In this document: positions 25,023 to 34,155 of the stretch, piece after piece
How the letters are laid out: each line of letters starts with the position of its first letter
Numbering within the stretch: the stretch's first letter is position 1
Source of the DNA: Streptomyces gossypii
GTDB taxonomy: Bacteria > Actinomycetota > Actinomycetes > Streptomycetales > Streptomycetaceae
Direction of reading: 5' to 3'
Length of the DNA: 64,000 bases
NCBI RefSeq assembly: GCF_025165795.1
Contig: NZ_JAJAGO010000013.1
Location: forward strand, 168,013 to 232,012
The notes under the pieces: model-generated
What the model saw: only the letters and a program-made list of their open reading frames with translations
Databases searched by the model: none
Told to the model about the DNA's origin: nothing
Made by a program: the position numbers and the translations under genes

Positions 25023-25982
25023 ATGAGTACGAACGAGCGTCACGTCCCCGTCATGCTGCGGCGCTGTCTGGAGCTGCTGGCTCCGGCCCTGGCCGAGCCC
25101 GGCGCGACCGTCGTCGACTGCACCCTGGGCCTCGGCGGCCACTCCGAAGCGCTGCTCGACACCTTCTCCGGTGTCCGGCTCATCGGCCTCGACCGGGATC
25201 CGGTGGCGCTGAAGCTGGCAGGTGAACGGCTGGCCCCGTACGGCGACCGCGCGACGCTGGTGCACGCCGTCTACGACGAACTCCCCGACGTCCTCGGCCG
25301 CCTCGGCACGCCCCGCGTCCAGGGGGTCCTCTTCGACCTCGGCGTCTCCTCCATGCAGCTGGACGAATCCGGGCGCGGCTTCGCCTACTCCCAGGACGCG
25401 CCGCTCGACATGCGGATGGACCAGACGACGGGTATCTCCGCGGCCGAGGTGCTGAACACCTACCCGCCCGGCGAACTGGTGCGGATCCTGCGGGCCTACG
25501 GCGAGGAGAAGCAGGCCCGGCGCATCGTCGGTGCCGTGGTGCGGGAGCGCGAGCGCGAGCCCTTCGAGAGCAGCGGCCGGCTGGTCGAGGTGATCCGTGA
25601 CGCGCTGCCGCAGGCCGCGAAGCGTACGGGCGGCAACCCCGCGAAGCGCACCTTCCAGGCCCTGCGCATAGAGGTCAACGGCGAACTCGCGGTGCTGGAG
25701 CGCGCCGTGCCGGCCGCCGTCGACACCTTGGCCGTCGGCGGGCGTATCGCCGTGCTCTCCTACCACTCGCTGGAGGACCGGCTGGTCAAGCGCACGCTCG
25801 CGGCCGGGGCGGGCAGTACCGCACCGGCCGGGCTGCCCGTGGTGCCGGAGCGCTACCAGCCCCGGCTCCGGCTGCTCACCCGCGGAGCGGAGCTGCCCGC
25901 CGAGGAGGAGATCGCCGAGAACCGCCGGGCGGCACCGGCCCGGCTGCGCGGGGCGGAGCGGGTACGGGAGGTCCTGCCGTGA
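25023..25982 (+). CDS. rsmH: 16S rRNA (cytosine(1402)-N(4))-methyltransferase
   Basis: Methylates C1402 of 16S rRNA; the first dcw gene here (formerly mraW). The 319 residues show RHVPVMLRRCLELL, the SAM motif DCTLGLGGHS, FDLGVSSMQLDESGRGFAYSQDAPLDMRMD, KRTFQALRIEVNGEL and SYHSLEDRLVKR, all hallmark blocks. ATG at 25023 follows GAGAGGG. Its stop overlaps the ftsL GTG by 4 bp, so the operon is translationally coupled from here. Confidence 0.97.
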   Translation: MSTNERHVPVMLRRCLELLAPALAEPGATVVDCTLGLGGHSEALLDTFSGVRLIGLDRDPVALKLAGERLAPYGDRATLVHAVYDELPDVLGRLGTPRVQGVLFDLGVSSMQLDESGRGFAYSQDAPLDMRMDQTTGISAAEVLNTYPPGELVRILRAYGEEKQARRIVGAVVREREREPFESSGRLVEVIRDALPQAAKRTGGNPAKRTFQALRIEVNGELAVLERAVPAAVDTLAVGGRIAVLSYHSLEDRLVKRTLAAGAGSTAPAGLPVVPERYQPRLRLLTRGAELPAEEEIAENRRAAPARLRGAERVREVLP

Positions 25983-26410
25983 CCGCGCAGCAGCGACTGG
26001 CCCGGCTGTGGAGCCTGGTGCCAGCCGGGAGCCCGAGGGCCGCGCGAGCGCCGTTCGTCCTGCTGGTCGTGGTGCTGCTGGGATCCGGGCTGCTGGCCCT
26101 GCTGCTGCTCAACGCCTCGCTCAACAACGGCTCCTTCGAACTGGAGGAGCTGGAGCGGAAGAACAAGGAACTGAGCGACGAGCAGCAGGCGCTGGAGCAG
26201 GAGGTGGGCTCCTTCTCGGCACCGGGAGCGCTGGAGGAGCGCGCCCGCGAGCTGGGGATGGTGCCCGGCGGGGTTCCCGCCTTCCTCACGCCCGACGGCA
26301 AGGTGCGCGGGAGGCCGATGCCCGCCCCCACGGACTCCTCGGCCCCGCCGGCCGCCCCCGGAGCACCGGCCGTGCCCGAGGTCCCCGATCCCAGTGAGGA
26401 GGACGGGTGA
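25979..26410 (+). CDS. ftsL: Cell division protein FtsL
   Basis: A 143-residue bitopic protein: basic cytoplasmic N-terminus, one membrane helix (about 24-45), a Leu/Glu-rich coiled coil (about 53-85, ELEELERKNKELSDEQQALEQ) and a Pro/Ala-rich tail. Sequence is weakly conserved, as is usual for FtsL; the position between rsmH and ftsI settles the assignment. It should form the FtsQ-DivIC-FtsL complex that activates FtsW-FtsI. Both ends overlap the neighbouring genes by 4 bp. Confidence 0.88.
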   Translation: MTAQQRLARLWSLVPAGSPRAARAPFVLLVVVLLGSGLLALLLLNASLNNGSFELEELERKNKELSDEQQALEQEVGSFSAPGALEERARELGMVPGGVPAFLTPDGKVRGRPMPAPTDSSAPPAAPGAPAVPEVPDPSEEDG

Positions 26411-28416
26411 GCGAGCGCCCGCGTCCGCGACGACCCGCCCCGCGCACCCCGGGGGGCCAGAACGGCGGGGGCTCCGGCAGCTCCCGTGCGGGTGACCGGG
26501 ACCGCGCCGGGGACCGCGGCCGGGACCACGACGCCGCCCGGCCCCGCCCCAGGGGCGGCGGCACCGGCACCCTCCGGCTCGCGCGCCCCCGACCGCGGCT
26601 GCGGCTCGTCGGCGTCACCGTCACCTTCGTCGTGCTCATCTTCACCGCCCGGCTGCTCCAGGTGCAGGCGGTCGACGCGGGAGCGTTCGCCGACAAGGCG
26701 GCCGTCAACCGCCACATCACCGTCACCCTCGCGGCCGAACGCGGAACCATGACCGCGCGCGACGGCACCCCGCTGGCCACCACCGTCGACGCCTACGACA
26801 TCACCGCGGACCCCTTCCTCTTCACCTCCGAACAGTCCGGCGTCCGCGACGCGCCCACGCGGGCCGCCGCGCTGCTCGCCCCGATCATCGGCGAGGACGC
26901 TGAGGACGTGGCCGCGAAACTGACGAAGGACACCCGCTACGTCGTCCTCGCCCGCCAGCAGACCCCGCAGGCGTGGCGGCAGATCCAGGACCTCAAGAGC
27001 GCACTCGCCGACAAGGCCGCCGGCGGCGACGGGGCGAACGTGCTGGCCGGGGTCTACTCCGAGGAGCACGCGAAGCGCGTCTACCCGAACGACAAACTCG
27101 CCGCCAGCGTGCTCGGCTTCGTCAACGCGGAGGGCGACGGGGGCGGTGGCCTGGAGGCACAGCTCAACGGGCGGCTCGAAGGGGAGAACGGCAAGATCAC
27201 CTACGCGCAGTCGGGCGGCCGCCAGGTCCCCACGGCCGGGGTCGACGAGCAGGCGGCGGTGCCCGGCTCCGACGTCGAGCTGACCCTGGACCGCGACATC
27301 CAGTGGGCCGCCCAACAGGCGATCACCGAGCAGGTCTCCGAATCCAAGGCCGACAGCGGCTATGTGGTCGTCCAGGACACCACCACCGGCGAGATCCTGG
27401 GCATGGCCAACGCGCCGACCTTCAACCCCAACCAGATCGGCCAGGCCGACAGCGAGACCCTCGGCAACAGCGCCCTCCAGGACACCTTCGAGCCGGGCTC
27501 CACCTCCAAGGTGATGTCGATGGCCGCCGTACTCGAAGAGGGCGCCGCCACCCCCAGCACCCATGTGACCGTCCCCAACCGGCTGCCCCGCGCCGACCGC
27601 TCCTTCGCGGACGACATCGACCACCCCACCTGGCAGCTCACCCTCAACGGGGTGCTGGCCAAGTCCAGCAACATCGGCACGATCCTGGCGACCGAGCAAC
27701 TGGGCGACACCCAGCCGCAGGCCAACAAGGTCCTCCACTCCTACCTGCGGAAGTTCGGCATGGGTGAGAAGACCGGACTCGGCTTCCCCGGCGAGACCCC
27801 CGGCATCCTTGCCGATCCCGAGGACTGGTCGGCCTCGCAGCAGTACACGATCCCCTTCGGCCAGGGCCTGTCCCTCAACGCCGTGCAGGCGGCCTCCATC
27901 TACTCGACGATCGCGAACGGCGGCGTACGGCAGGAGCCCACCCTCGTACGCGGCACCACCGGGCCGGACGGCCGCTTCTCCGCCGCCCCGAAACCCGACG
28001 AGCGACGGGTGGTCAGCGAGAAGACCGCCGGCACCCTGGGCAAGATGATGGAGTCCGTCGTCTCCAGCGACGAGGGCACCGGTACCGTCGCCCGCATCCC
28101 CGGCTACCAAGTCGCGGGCAAGACCGGCACAGCCAACCGGGTGGATCCCGAGACCGGCAGGTACCGCGGCTACACCTCCTCCTTCGCGGGCTTCGCGCCC
28201 GCCGACAAACCAAGGGTCACCGTCTACTGCGCCGTGCAGAACCCGCGCAAGGGCAGCTACTACGGCAGCGACGTGTGCGGACCGGTCTTCAAGCAGGTCA
28301 TGGAGTTCTCCCTGAAGACCCTCCAGGTCCCGCCCACCGGCGCAGAACCCGACGGACTGCCCGTCTTCCACCAGGGAAACGAACCACACGGAGCGGCACG
28401 TGAGAACGATCACTGA
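26407..28416 (+). CDS. ftsI: Septal transpeptidase FtsI (PBP3, class B penicillin-binding protein)
   Basis: Cross-links septal peptidoglycan. The 669 residues begin with an unusually long basic, Gly/Arg-rich cytoplasmic tail (about 1-65), then one membrane helix (66-84), the pedestal domain and the transpeptidase domain. The active-site motifs are in place: S365-T-S-K368, S420-S-N422 and K572-T-G574. The GTG start overlaps the ftsL stop by 4 bp, and the 3' end overlaps the murE start by 17 bp. Confidence 0.97.
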   Translation: MSERPRPRRPAPRTPGGQNGGGSGSSRAGDRDRAGDRGRDHDAARPRPRGGGTGTLRLARPRPRLRLVGVTVTFVVLIFTARLLQVQAVDAGAFADKAAVNRHITVTLAAERGTMTARDGTPLATTVDAYDITADPFLFTSEQSGVRDAPTRAAALLAPIIGEDAEDVAAKLTKDTRYVVLARQQTPQAWRQIQDLKSALADKAAGGDGANVLAGVYSEEHAKRVYPNDKLAASVLGFVNAEGDGGGGLEAQLNGRLEGENGKITYAQSGGRQVPTAGVDEQAAVPGSDVELTLDRDIQWAAQQAITEQVSESKADSGYVVVQDTTTGEILGMANAPTFNPNQIGQADSETLGNSALQDTFEPGSTSKVMSMAAVLEEGAATPSTHVTVPNRLPRADRSFADDIDHPTWQLTLNGVLAKSSNIGTILATEQLGDTQPQANKVLHSYLRKFGMGEKTGLGFPGETPGILADPEDWSASQQYTIPFGQGLSLNAVQAASIYSTIANGGVRQEPTLVRGTTGPDGRFSAAPKPDERRVVSEKTAGTLGKMMESVVSSDEGTGTVARIPGYQVAGKTGTANRVDPETGRYRGYTSSFAGFAPADKPRVTVYCAVQNPRKGSYYGSDVCGPVFKQVMEFSLKTLQVPPTGAEPDGLPVFHQGNEPHGAARENDH

Positions 28417-30181
28417 CGGCGCACGGAACCGCGGGAGCTCCCCGCGCCCGGCGCGCCCCTCACTTCGCGAGGGCGACGGTCTGCCCGGTACGCTCACCGC
28501 CGTGCCACAAGCTGATCAGAACCCCACCGCGCCCCCTCGCCCGGAACAGCTCCGCCCCGCACCGCTCGAGGTGCTGGCCGGACAACTGGGCGTCGAGCCC
28601 CCCGCCGGGGAGGCGGCAGCCACCGGCATCACCCATGACTCGCGCGCGGTGCGGCCCGGCGACATCTACGCCGCACTGCCCGGCGCCCGGTTCCACGGTG
28701 CTGACTTCGCAACCCAGGCCGCCGGCCTCGGCGCCGTCGCCGTCCTCACCGACCCGTCCGGCACCGAACGCGCCGCCGCCACCGGCCTGCCGGTGCTCAC
28801 GGTCCCGGACCCCCGCCGCCGGATGGGCGCACTGGCCGCACGGATCTACGGAGATCCGGGCGCCGACCTGCTCCAGATCGGCATCACCGGCACCTCGGGC
28901 AAGACCACCACCGCCTACCTGATCGAGGGCGGGCTGCGCCAGGCCGCCCAGAAGGCCGGTGCGCTGACCGGTCTGATCGGCACGGTCGAGTCCCGCATCG
29001 GCGACGTGCGCCTCAAGTCCGAGCGGACCACGCCGGAGGCCACCGAACTGCAGGCGCTGTTCGCCGTGATGCGCGAGCGCGGCGTGACCTCGGTGGCCAT
29101 GGAGGTCTCCAGCCACGCCCTGGTACTGGGCCGAGTCGACGGCTGCGTCTTCGACGTCGCCGTCTTCAACAACCTCAGCCCGGAGCACCTGGACTTCCAC
29201 CCCGACATGGAGGACTACTTCCAGGCCAAGCGGCAGCTGTTCACCAAGGTCCGCTCGCGCGCCGGAGTCGTCAACTTCGACGACGAGCACGGTTTCCGGC
29301 TCATCAGCGAATCCGAGGTCCCGGTCACCAGCTTCTCCGCCGAGGGCCACCCGGACGCCGACTGGCGCGCCGAGGGTGTCGAGGTGGGCCCGCACGGCTC
29401 CACCTTCACCGCGGTCGGGCCCGAGGGCGTGCGGGTCGAGGCCGTCGCACCGCTGCCCGGCCCGTTCAACGTCGCCAACGCGCTCGCGGCCCTCACCGCC
29501 CTGGTCGTCGCCGGGATCGATCCGGAGACCGCCGTCCAGGGCATCGGCTCGGTACCGGGGGTGCCGGGACGGCTGGAGCGGGTGGACGCGGGCCAGCCCT
29601 ACCTCGCCGTCGTCGACTACGCGCACAAGCCGGACGCCGTCGAGTCGGTCCTCTACGCGATCCGCAAGGTCACCGAGGGCCAGGTGCACACCGTCCTGGG
29701 CTGCGGCGGCGACCGCGACCCGCACAAGCGCACGGCGATGGGCGCGGCTCTCGCGCGGCTCTCCGACACCGCCGTCCTGACCTCCGACAACCCCCGCACC
29801 GAGGACCCGCTGGCGATCCTGGCCACCATGCTCGCGGGCGCCGCCGAGGTGCCCGCGTACGAGCGCGGCACCGTACTGCTCGAAGAGGACCGGGCGGCCG
29901 CCATCGAGGCCGCCGTCGCCCGCGCCGAGGCCGGGGACGCCGTGCTCATCCTCGGCAAGGGCCACGAACTGGGCCAGGACATCGCCGGAGTGGTCCGCCC
30001 CTTCGATGACCGCCAGGTGCTGCGCGAGGTCATCGAGCACACCATGCAGACCGAGCACACCATGCACACCATGCAGACCGAGCAGAAAGAGCAGACCGAG
30101 CAGAAAGAGCAGGACCCCCAGCAGAGCGCCGAGCCAGGCACTCCTCCTTCTACCTCCCGGACAGACGACCAGAATCGATGA
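28400..30181 (+). CDS. murE: UDP-MurNAc-L-Ala-D-Glu:diaminopimelate ligase MurE
   Basis: Adds diaminopimelate to the peptidoglycan precursor. The P-loop GITGTSGKTTTAYLI and the DAP-specific motif TSDNPRTEDP are present. From the GTG at 28400 the product is 593 residues; GGAG eight bases upstream supports this start, but a GTG at 28502 would drop 34 non-conserved residues. The C-terminus ends in an unusual tail of repeated EHTMQTE and QKEQTE units (DNA 30035-30112) beyond the normal domain end. It overlaps murF by 4 bp. Confidence 0.95.
   Translation: MRTITDGARNRGSSPRPARPSLREGDGLPGTLTAVPQADQNPTAPPRPEQLRPAPLEVLAGQLGVEPPAGEAAATGITHDSRAVRPGDIYAALPGARFHGADFATQAAGLGAVAVLTDPSGTERAAATGLPVLTVPDPRRRMGALAARIYGDPGADLLQIGITGTSGKTTTAYLIEGGLRQAAQKAGALTGLIGTVESRIGDVRLKSERTTPEATELQALFAVMRERGVTSVAMEVSSHALVLGRVDGCVFDVAVFNNLSPEHLDFHPDMEDYFQAKRQLFTKVRSRAGVVNFDDEHGFRLISESEVPVTSFSAEGHPDADWRAEGVEVGPHGSTFTAVGPEGVRVEAVAPLPGPFNVANALAALTALVVAGIDPETAVQGIGSVPGVPGRLERVDAGQPYLAVVDYAHKPDAVESVLYAIRKVTEGQVHTVLGCGGDRDPHKRTAMGAALARLSDTAVLTSDNPRTEDPLAILATMLAGAAEVPAYERGTVLLEEDRAAAIEAAVARAEAGDAVLILGKGHELGQDIAGVVRPFDDRQVLREVIEHTMQTEHTMHTMQTEQKEQTEQKEQDPQQSAEPGTPPSTSRTDDQNR
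30035..30112 (+). repeat. Degenerate tandem repeats coding the MurE tail
   Basis: Copies of GAGCACACCATGCAGACC and GAGCAGAAAGAGCAGACC alternate inside the last part of murE, keeping the reading frame. The codons are richer in A than the surrounding gene, consistent with recent repeat expansion. Confidence 0.8.
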
Positions 30182-31581
30182 TCCCCCTCTCCCTCGCCGA
30201 GATCGCCGCCGCCGTCTCCGGACAGCAGCGCGACATACCGGACCCGGACATCCGGGTCACCGGACCCGTCGTGTACGACTCAAGGAAGGTCGCACCGGGC
30301 AGCCTCTTCGCCGCATTCGACGGTGAGCACGTCGACGGCCACGACTTCGCGCACCAAGCCGTCTCCTCGGGCGCGGTCGCCGTGCTCGCCACCCGCCCCG
30401 TAGGCGTGCCCGCGATCATCGTCGACGACGTCACCGCCGCCCTCGGCGCGCTGGCCCGCCGCACGGTCGAAGGGCTCGGTACCCAGGTGGTCGCCCTCAC
30501 CGGCTCCGCGGGCAAGACCAGCACCAAGGACCTCCTCGCCCAGCTGCTGGAGCGGCTCGGCCCCACCGTGTGGCCCGACGGGTCGCTCAACAACGAGATC
30601 GGCCTGCCGATCACCGCACTCCGTGCCGCCGATGACACCCGCTACCTCGTCCTCGAGATGGGCGCCAGGGGCATCGGCCACATCCGCTATCTCGCCGAAC
30701 TGGTCCCGCCGAAGATCGGGGTGGTCCTGAACGTCGGCGCCGCGCACATCGGCGAGTTCGGCAGCCGCCAGGGCACCGCGCAGGCGAAGGGCGAACTCGT
30801 CGAAGCGCTGCCCTCCGCCGAGGACGGCGGAGTCGCGGTGCTCAACGCCGACGATCCGCTCGTCCGCGCGATGGCCGCACGAACCAGCGCCCGGCTCCTC
30901 CTCTTCGGTGAGGCGGCCGACGCGGACGTACGTGCCGAGAATGTCCGGCTCACCGACCAAGGGCGGCCTGCCTTCACTCTTCACACACCCACCGGCTACA
31001 GCGACGTGACGCTGCGCCTGTACGGTGAGCACCACGTGTCGAACGCGCTTGCCGCGGCGGCCGTCGCCTGCGAGTTGGGCATGCCCGTCGAGGAGATCGC
31101 AGAAGCGCTCTCCGCCGCGGACACGCTCTCCCGCTGGCGGATGGAGGTCAGCGAACGCGCCGACGGCGTCACGGTCGTCAACGACGCCTACAACGCCAAT
31201 CCCGACTCGATGCGCGCCGCACTCCGTGCGCTCGCGGCCATGGGCAGGGGACGGCGGACGTGGGCAGTGCTCGGTGAGATGGCCGAGCTCGGTGACGAGT
31301 CGCTCACCGAGCACGACGCGGTCGGACGGCTGGCCGTCCGGCTCAACGTCCAGAAGCTTGTGGCGGTGGGCGGCCGGGAGGCCGCCTGGCTCGACATGGG
31401 CGCCAAGAACGAGGGTTCGTGGGGTGAGGAGTCGGTGCACGTGTCCGACGCTCAGGCGGCGGTCGACCTGTTGCGCGGGGAACTGCGCCCGGGGGATGTC
31501 GTACTGGTGAAGGCTTCCCGTTCGGTCGGCCTGGAGCGCATCGCGCTCAGCCTCCTCGAAGGCGAGGTCCCCGTCCGATGA
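30178..31581 (+). CDS. murF: UDP-MurNAc-tripeptide:D-Ala-D-Ala ligase MurF
   Basis: Completes the cytoplasmic pentapeptide precursor. The 467 residues carry the P-loop VALTGSAGKTSTKDLL, VLEMGARGIGHI, NVGAAHIGEFGS and the late VVNDAYNANPDSMRAAL. The ATG overlaps the murE stop (ATGA), and the stop overlaps the mraY ATG in the same way. Confidence 0.97.
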   Translation: MIPLSLAEIAAAVSGQQRDIPDPDIRVTGPVVYDSRKVAPGSLFAAFDGEHVDGHDFAHQAVSSGAVAVLATRPVGVPAIIVDDVTAALGALARRTVEGLGTQVVALTGSAGKTSTKDLLAQLLERLGPTVWPDGSLNNEIGLPITALRAADDTRYLVLEMGARGIGHIRYLAELVPPKIGVVLNVGAAHIGEFGSRQGTAQAKGELVEALPSAEDGGVAVLNADDPLVRAMAARTSARLLLFGEAADADVRAENVRLTDQGRPAFTLHTPTGYSDVTLRLYGEHHVSNALAAAAVACELGMPVEEIAEALSAADTLSRWRMEVSERADGVTVVNDAYNANPDSMRAALRALAAMGRGRRTWAVLGEMAELGDESLTEHDAVGRLAVRLNVQKLVAVGGREAAWLDMGAKNEGSWGEESVHVSDAQAAVDLLRGELRPGDVVLVKASRSVGLERIALSLLEGEVPVR

Positions 31582-32642
31582 GACAGATCCTCGTCTCCGG
31601 AGTCATCGGACTCTTCCTCTCGCTGATCGGCACGCCGCTGCTGATCAAGCTGCTCGCCCGCAAGGGTTACGGCCAGTTCATCCGCGACGACGGCCCGCAG
31701 AACCACCACAGCAAGCGCGGCACCCCCACGATGGGCGGCATCGCCTTCATCCTGGCGACGCTGATCGCGTACGTGCTCACCAAGCTGATCACCGGCAGCC
31801 AGCCGTCCTTCTCCGGCGTGCTGGTGCTGTTCCTCTTCGCCGGCATGGGCGTGGTCGGCTTCCTCGACGACTACATCAAGATCGTCAAGCAGCGCAGCCT
31901 CGGCCTGCGGGCCAAGGCGAAGATGGCCGGACAGCTGATCGTCGGTGTCGGCTTCGCGATCCTCTCGCTGAACTTCGCCGACGCCCGCAATCTGACGCCG
32001 GCCTCGACCAAGCTCTCCTTCACCCAGGACTTCGGCTGGTCCATCGGCCCCGTGATCTTCGTCCTGTGGGCGCTGTTCATGATCCTGGCGATGTCGAACG
32101 GCGTGAACCTCACCGACGGCCTCGACGGCCTGGCCACCGGCGCCTGTGTGATGGTCTTCGGCGCCTACACGTTCATCGGCATCTGGGAGCACCAGGAGTC
32201 CTGCGCCAACCCGCTGAGTGCGGGCCCGGGATGTTACGAGGTGCGAGATCCACTCGACCTCGCCGTCGTCTCGGCGGCACTGATGGGCGCCTGCTTCGGC
32301 TTCCTGTGGTGGAACACCTCACCGGCCAAGATCTTCATGGGGGACACGGGCTCGCTCGCCCTCGGCGGCGCGCTCGCCGGGCTCGCGATCTGCTCCCGCA
32401 CCCAGCTGCTCCTCGCCGTCCTCGGCGGCCTCTTCGTCCTGATCACCATGTCCGTGGTCATCCAGGTCGGCTCCTTCCGGCTCACCGGGAAACGCGTCTT
32501 CAAGATGGCGCCACTCCAGCATCACTTCGAACTCAAGGGGTGGTCCGAAGTCCTTGTCGTGGTCCGCTTCTGGATCATCCAGGGCATGTGCGCGATCGTC
32601 GGTGTCGGAATCTTCTACGCGGGCTGGGCGGCGGCCAGTTGA
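31578..32642 (+). CDS. mraY: Phospho-N-acetylmuramoyl-pentapeptide transferase MraY
   Basis: Integral membrane enzyme making lipid I from UDP-MurNAc-pentapeptide and undecaprenyl phosphate. The 354 residues hold about ten membrane helices and the catalytic loops: GTPTMGG, FLDDYIKIVK, NLTDGLDGLATG, FMGDTGSLALGG and APLQHHFELKGW. Overlaps of 4 bp at both ends join it to murF and murD. Confidence 0.97.
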   Translation: MRQILVSGVIGLFLSLIGTPLLIKLLARKGYGQFIRDDGPQNHHSKRGTPTMGGIAFILATLIAYVLTKLITGSQPSFSGVLVLFLFAGMGVVGFLDDYIKIVKQRSLGLRAKAKMAGQLIVGVGFAILSLNFADARNLTPASTKLSFTQDFGWSIGPVIFVLWALFMILAMSNGVNLTDGLDGLATGACVMVFGAYTFIGIWEHQESCANPLSAGPGCYEVRDPLDLAVVSAALMGACFGFLWWNTSPAKIFMGDTGSLALGGALAGLAICSRTQLLLAVLGGLFVLITMSVVIQVGSFRLTGKRVFKMAPLQHHFELKGWSEVLVVVRFWIIQGMCAIVGVGIFYAGWAAAS

Positions 32643-34069
32643 GCACCGAGGACTTCACGGGCCGCCGTGTCACCGTCGCCGGGCTGGGCGTGAGCGGCAT
32701 CAGTGCCGCCCGCGCGCTGGCCCGGCGCGGTGCGGCGGTCACCGTCGTGGACGGCGGCGACAGCGAGAACCACCGGGCCACGGCCGGAGCTCTGGCGGCC
32801 GACGGCGTGCACGTACGGCTTGGGGACGGCTCCACTCTCCCCGAGGGCACCGAACTCGTCGTCACCTCGCCGGGCTGGAAACCGGAGAGCCCGCTCTTCG
32901 CGGCGGCGGCCGACGCGGGGGTGGAGGTGTGGGGCGATGTGGAGCTGGCCTGGCGCCTGCGCGGGTCCGGCGCGGCACCCTGGCTCGCGGTCACCGGCAC
33001 CAACGGCAAGACCACCACCGTGCGGATGCTCGCCTCGATCCTGGAGGCGGCCGGGCTGCGCACCGCAGCGGTCGGCAACATCGGCACCCCACTGCTCGAC
33101 GTCGTCCTCGGGGACGAGCCGCACGACGTGCTGGCGGTGGAGCTCTCCAGCTACCAGCTGCACTACGCGCCGAGCCTGCGCGCGCACTCCGCGGTCGTCC
33201 TCAACCTGGCCCCCGACCACCTCGACTGGCACGGAACCATGGCGGCGTACGCGGCCGACAAGGGCCGGATCTACGAGGGCAACCAGATCGCGTGCGTGTA
33301 CAACGCGGCAGACCCGGCAACGGCCGACCTGGTGCGGGCGGCCGACGTCGTCGAGGGCTGCCGCGCCGTCGGCTTCACGCTGGGCACCCCCGGGCCATCC
33401 GAACTCGGCGTCGTGGAAGGCATCCTGGTCGACCGTGCCTTCATCGACAACCGCCGGGAGCAGGCCCAGGAGCTCGCCGAGGTCTCCGACATCACCCCGG
33501 CGGCCCCGCACAACGTCGCCAACGCCCTGGCCGCCGCCGCCCTCGCCCGTGCCTACGGCGTCGCCCCGGCGGCCGTACGGGAGGGGCTGCGCGCCTTCCG
33601 GCCGGACGCCCACCGCATCGAGCGGGTGGCCGAGATCGGCGGGATCGGCTACGTGGACGACTCCAAGGCCACCAACACCCATGCCACGGCGGCGTCGCTG
33701 GCCGCCTACGACCCGATCGTCTGGATCGCCGGGGGCCTCGCCAAGGGCGCCACCTTCGACGAGCTCGTCACCGGGGCGGCCGGGCGGCTGCGCGGTGCCG
33801 TACTCATCGGGGCGGACCGGCACCTCATCCGCGAAGCCCTGGCGCGACACGCGCCCGATGTGCCGGTGGTGGACCTGGAGCGCACCGACACTGGGGCGAT
33901 GTCCGCGGCGGTCCAGGAGGCGACCCGGCTGGCCCGGCCCGGTGACACTGTCCTGCTGGCCCCGGCCTGTGCCTCGATGGACATGTTCACGAACTACAAC
34001 AGACGTGGCGAAGCCTTCGCCGCCGCGGTCCATGCCCTGGCGTCCGAGCCGACCGTCGCCGGACAGTAG
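32639..34069 (+). CDS. murD: UDP-MurNAc-L-alanine:D-glutamate ligase MurD
   Basis: Adds D-glutamate to UDP-MurNAc-L-Ala. The 476 residues show VTVAGLGVSGISAARAL, the P-loop VTGTNGKTTTVRML, ELSSYQLHYAPSL, NLAPDHLDWHG and YVDDSKATNTHAT. The start is a rare TTG at 32639 that overlaps the mraY stop (TTGA); this gives the normal N-terminus, and no ATG or GTG nearby does. An 86-bp gap with a 15-bp tandem repeat separates it from ftsW. Confidence 0.95.
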   Translation: MSTEDFTGRRVTVAGLGVSGISAARALARRGAAVTVVDGGDSENHRATAGALAADGVHVRLGDGSTLPEGTELVVTSPGWKPESPLFAAAADAGVEVWGDVELAWRLRGSGAAPWLAVTGTNGKTTTVRMLASILEAAGLRTAAVGNIGTPLLDVVLGDEPHDVLAVELSSYQLHYAPSLRAHSAVVLNLAPDHLDWHGTMAAYAADKGRIYEGNQIACVYNAADPATADLVRAADVVEGCRAVGFTLGTPGPSELGVVEGILVDRAFIDNRREQAQELAEVSDITPAAPHNVANALAAAALARAYGVAPAAVREGLRAFRPDAHRIERVAEIGGIGYVDDSKATNTHATAASLAAYDPIVWIAGGLAKGATFDELVTGAAGRLRGAVLIGADRHLIREALARHAPDVPVVDLERTDTGAMSAAVQEATRLARPGDTVLLAPACASMDMFTNYNRRGEAFAAAVHALASEPTVAGQ

Positions 34070-34094
34070 TCACCGGCGCCCCGGACTTCGGATC

Positions 34095-34124
34095 GCAGGA
34101 GTCCGGACCGCGGGAGTCCGGACC
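34095..34124 (+). repeat. 15-bp direct repeat between murD and ftsW
   Basis: GCAGGAGTCCGGACC followed at once by GCGGGAGTCCGGACC, one mismatch. Each copy holds GGAGTCC and the self-complementary TCCGGA. It lies in the only sizeable gap between rsmH and ftsW. Confidence 0.8.
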
Positions 34125-34155
34125 GCCGCACGGCCGACGGGGAGGAGAAACGGAT

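Noticed and set aside
25876..28497. An 873-codon open frame on the minus strand opposite ftsL and ftsI
   Set aside because: It is antisense to two genes with clear motifs and overlapping junctions. Long shadow frames are expected at this GC content, and the translation is low in motifs and rich in Gly, Val, Arg and Ala.
28460..30067. A 535-codon open frame opposite murE
   Set aside because: Antisense to a conserved ligase with intact P-loop and DAP motif; no recognisable domain in the translation.
32554..33945. A 463-codon plus-strand frame overlapping mraY and murD
   Set aside because: Out of frame with murD and made of Arg/Gly-rich filler; murD itself, from the TTG start, has all family motifs.
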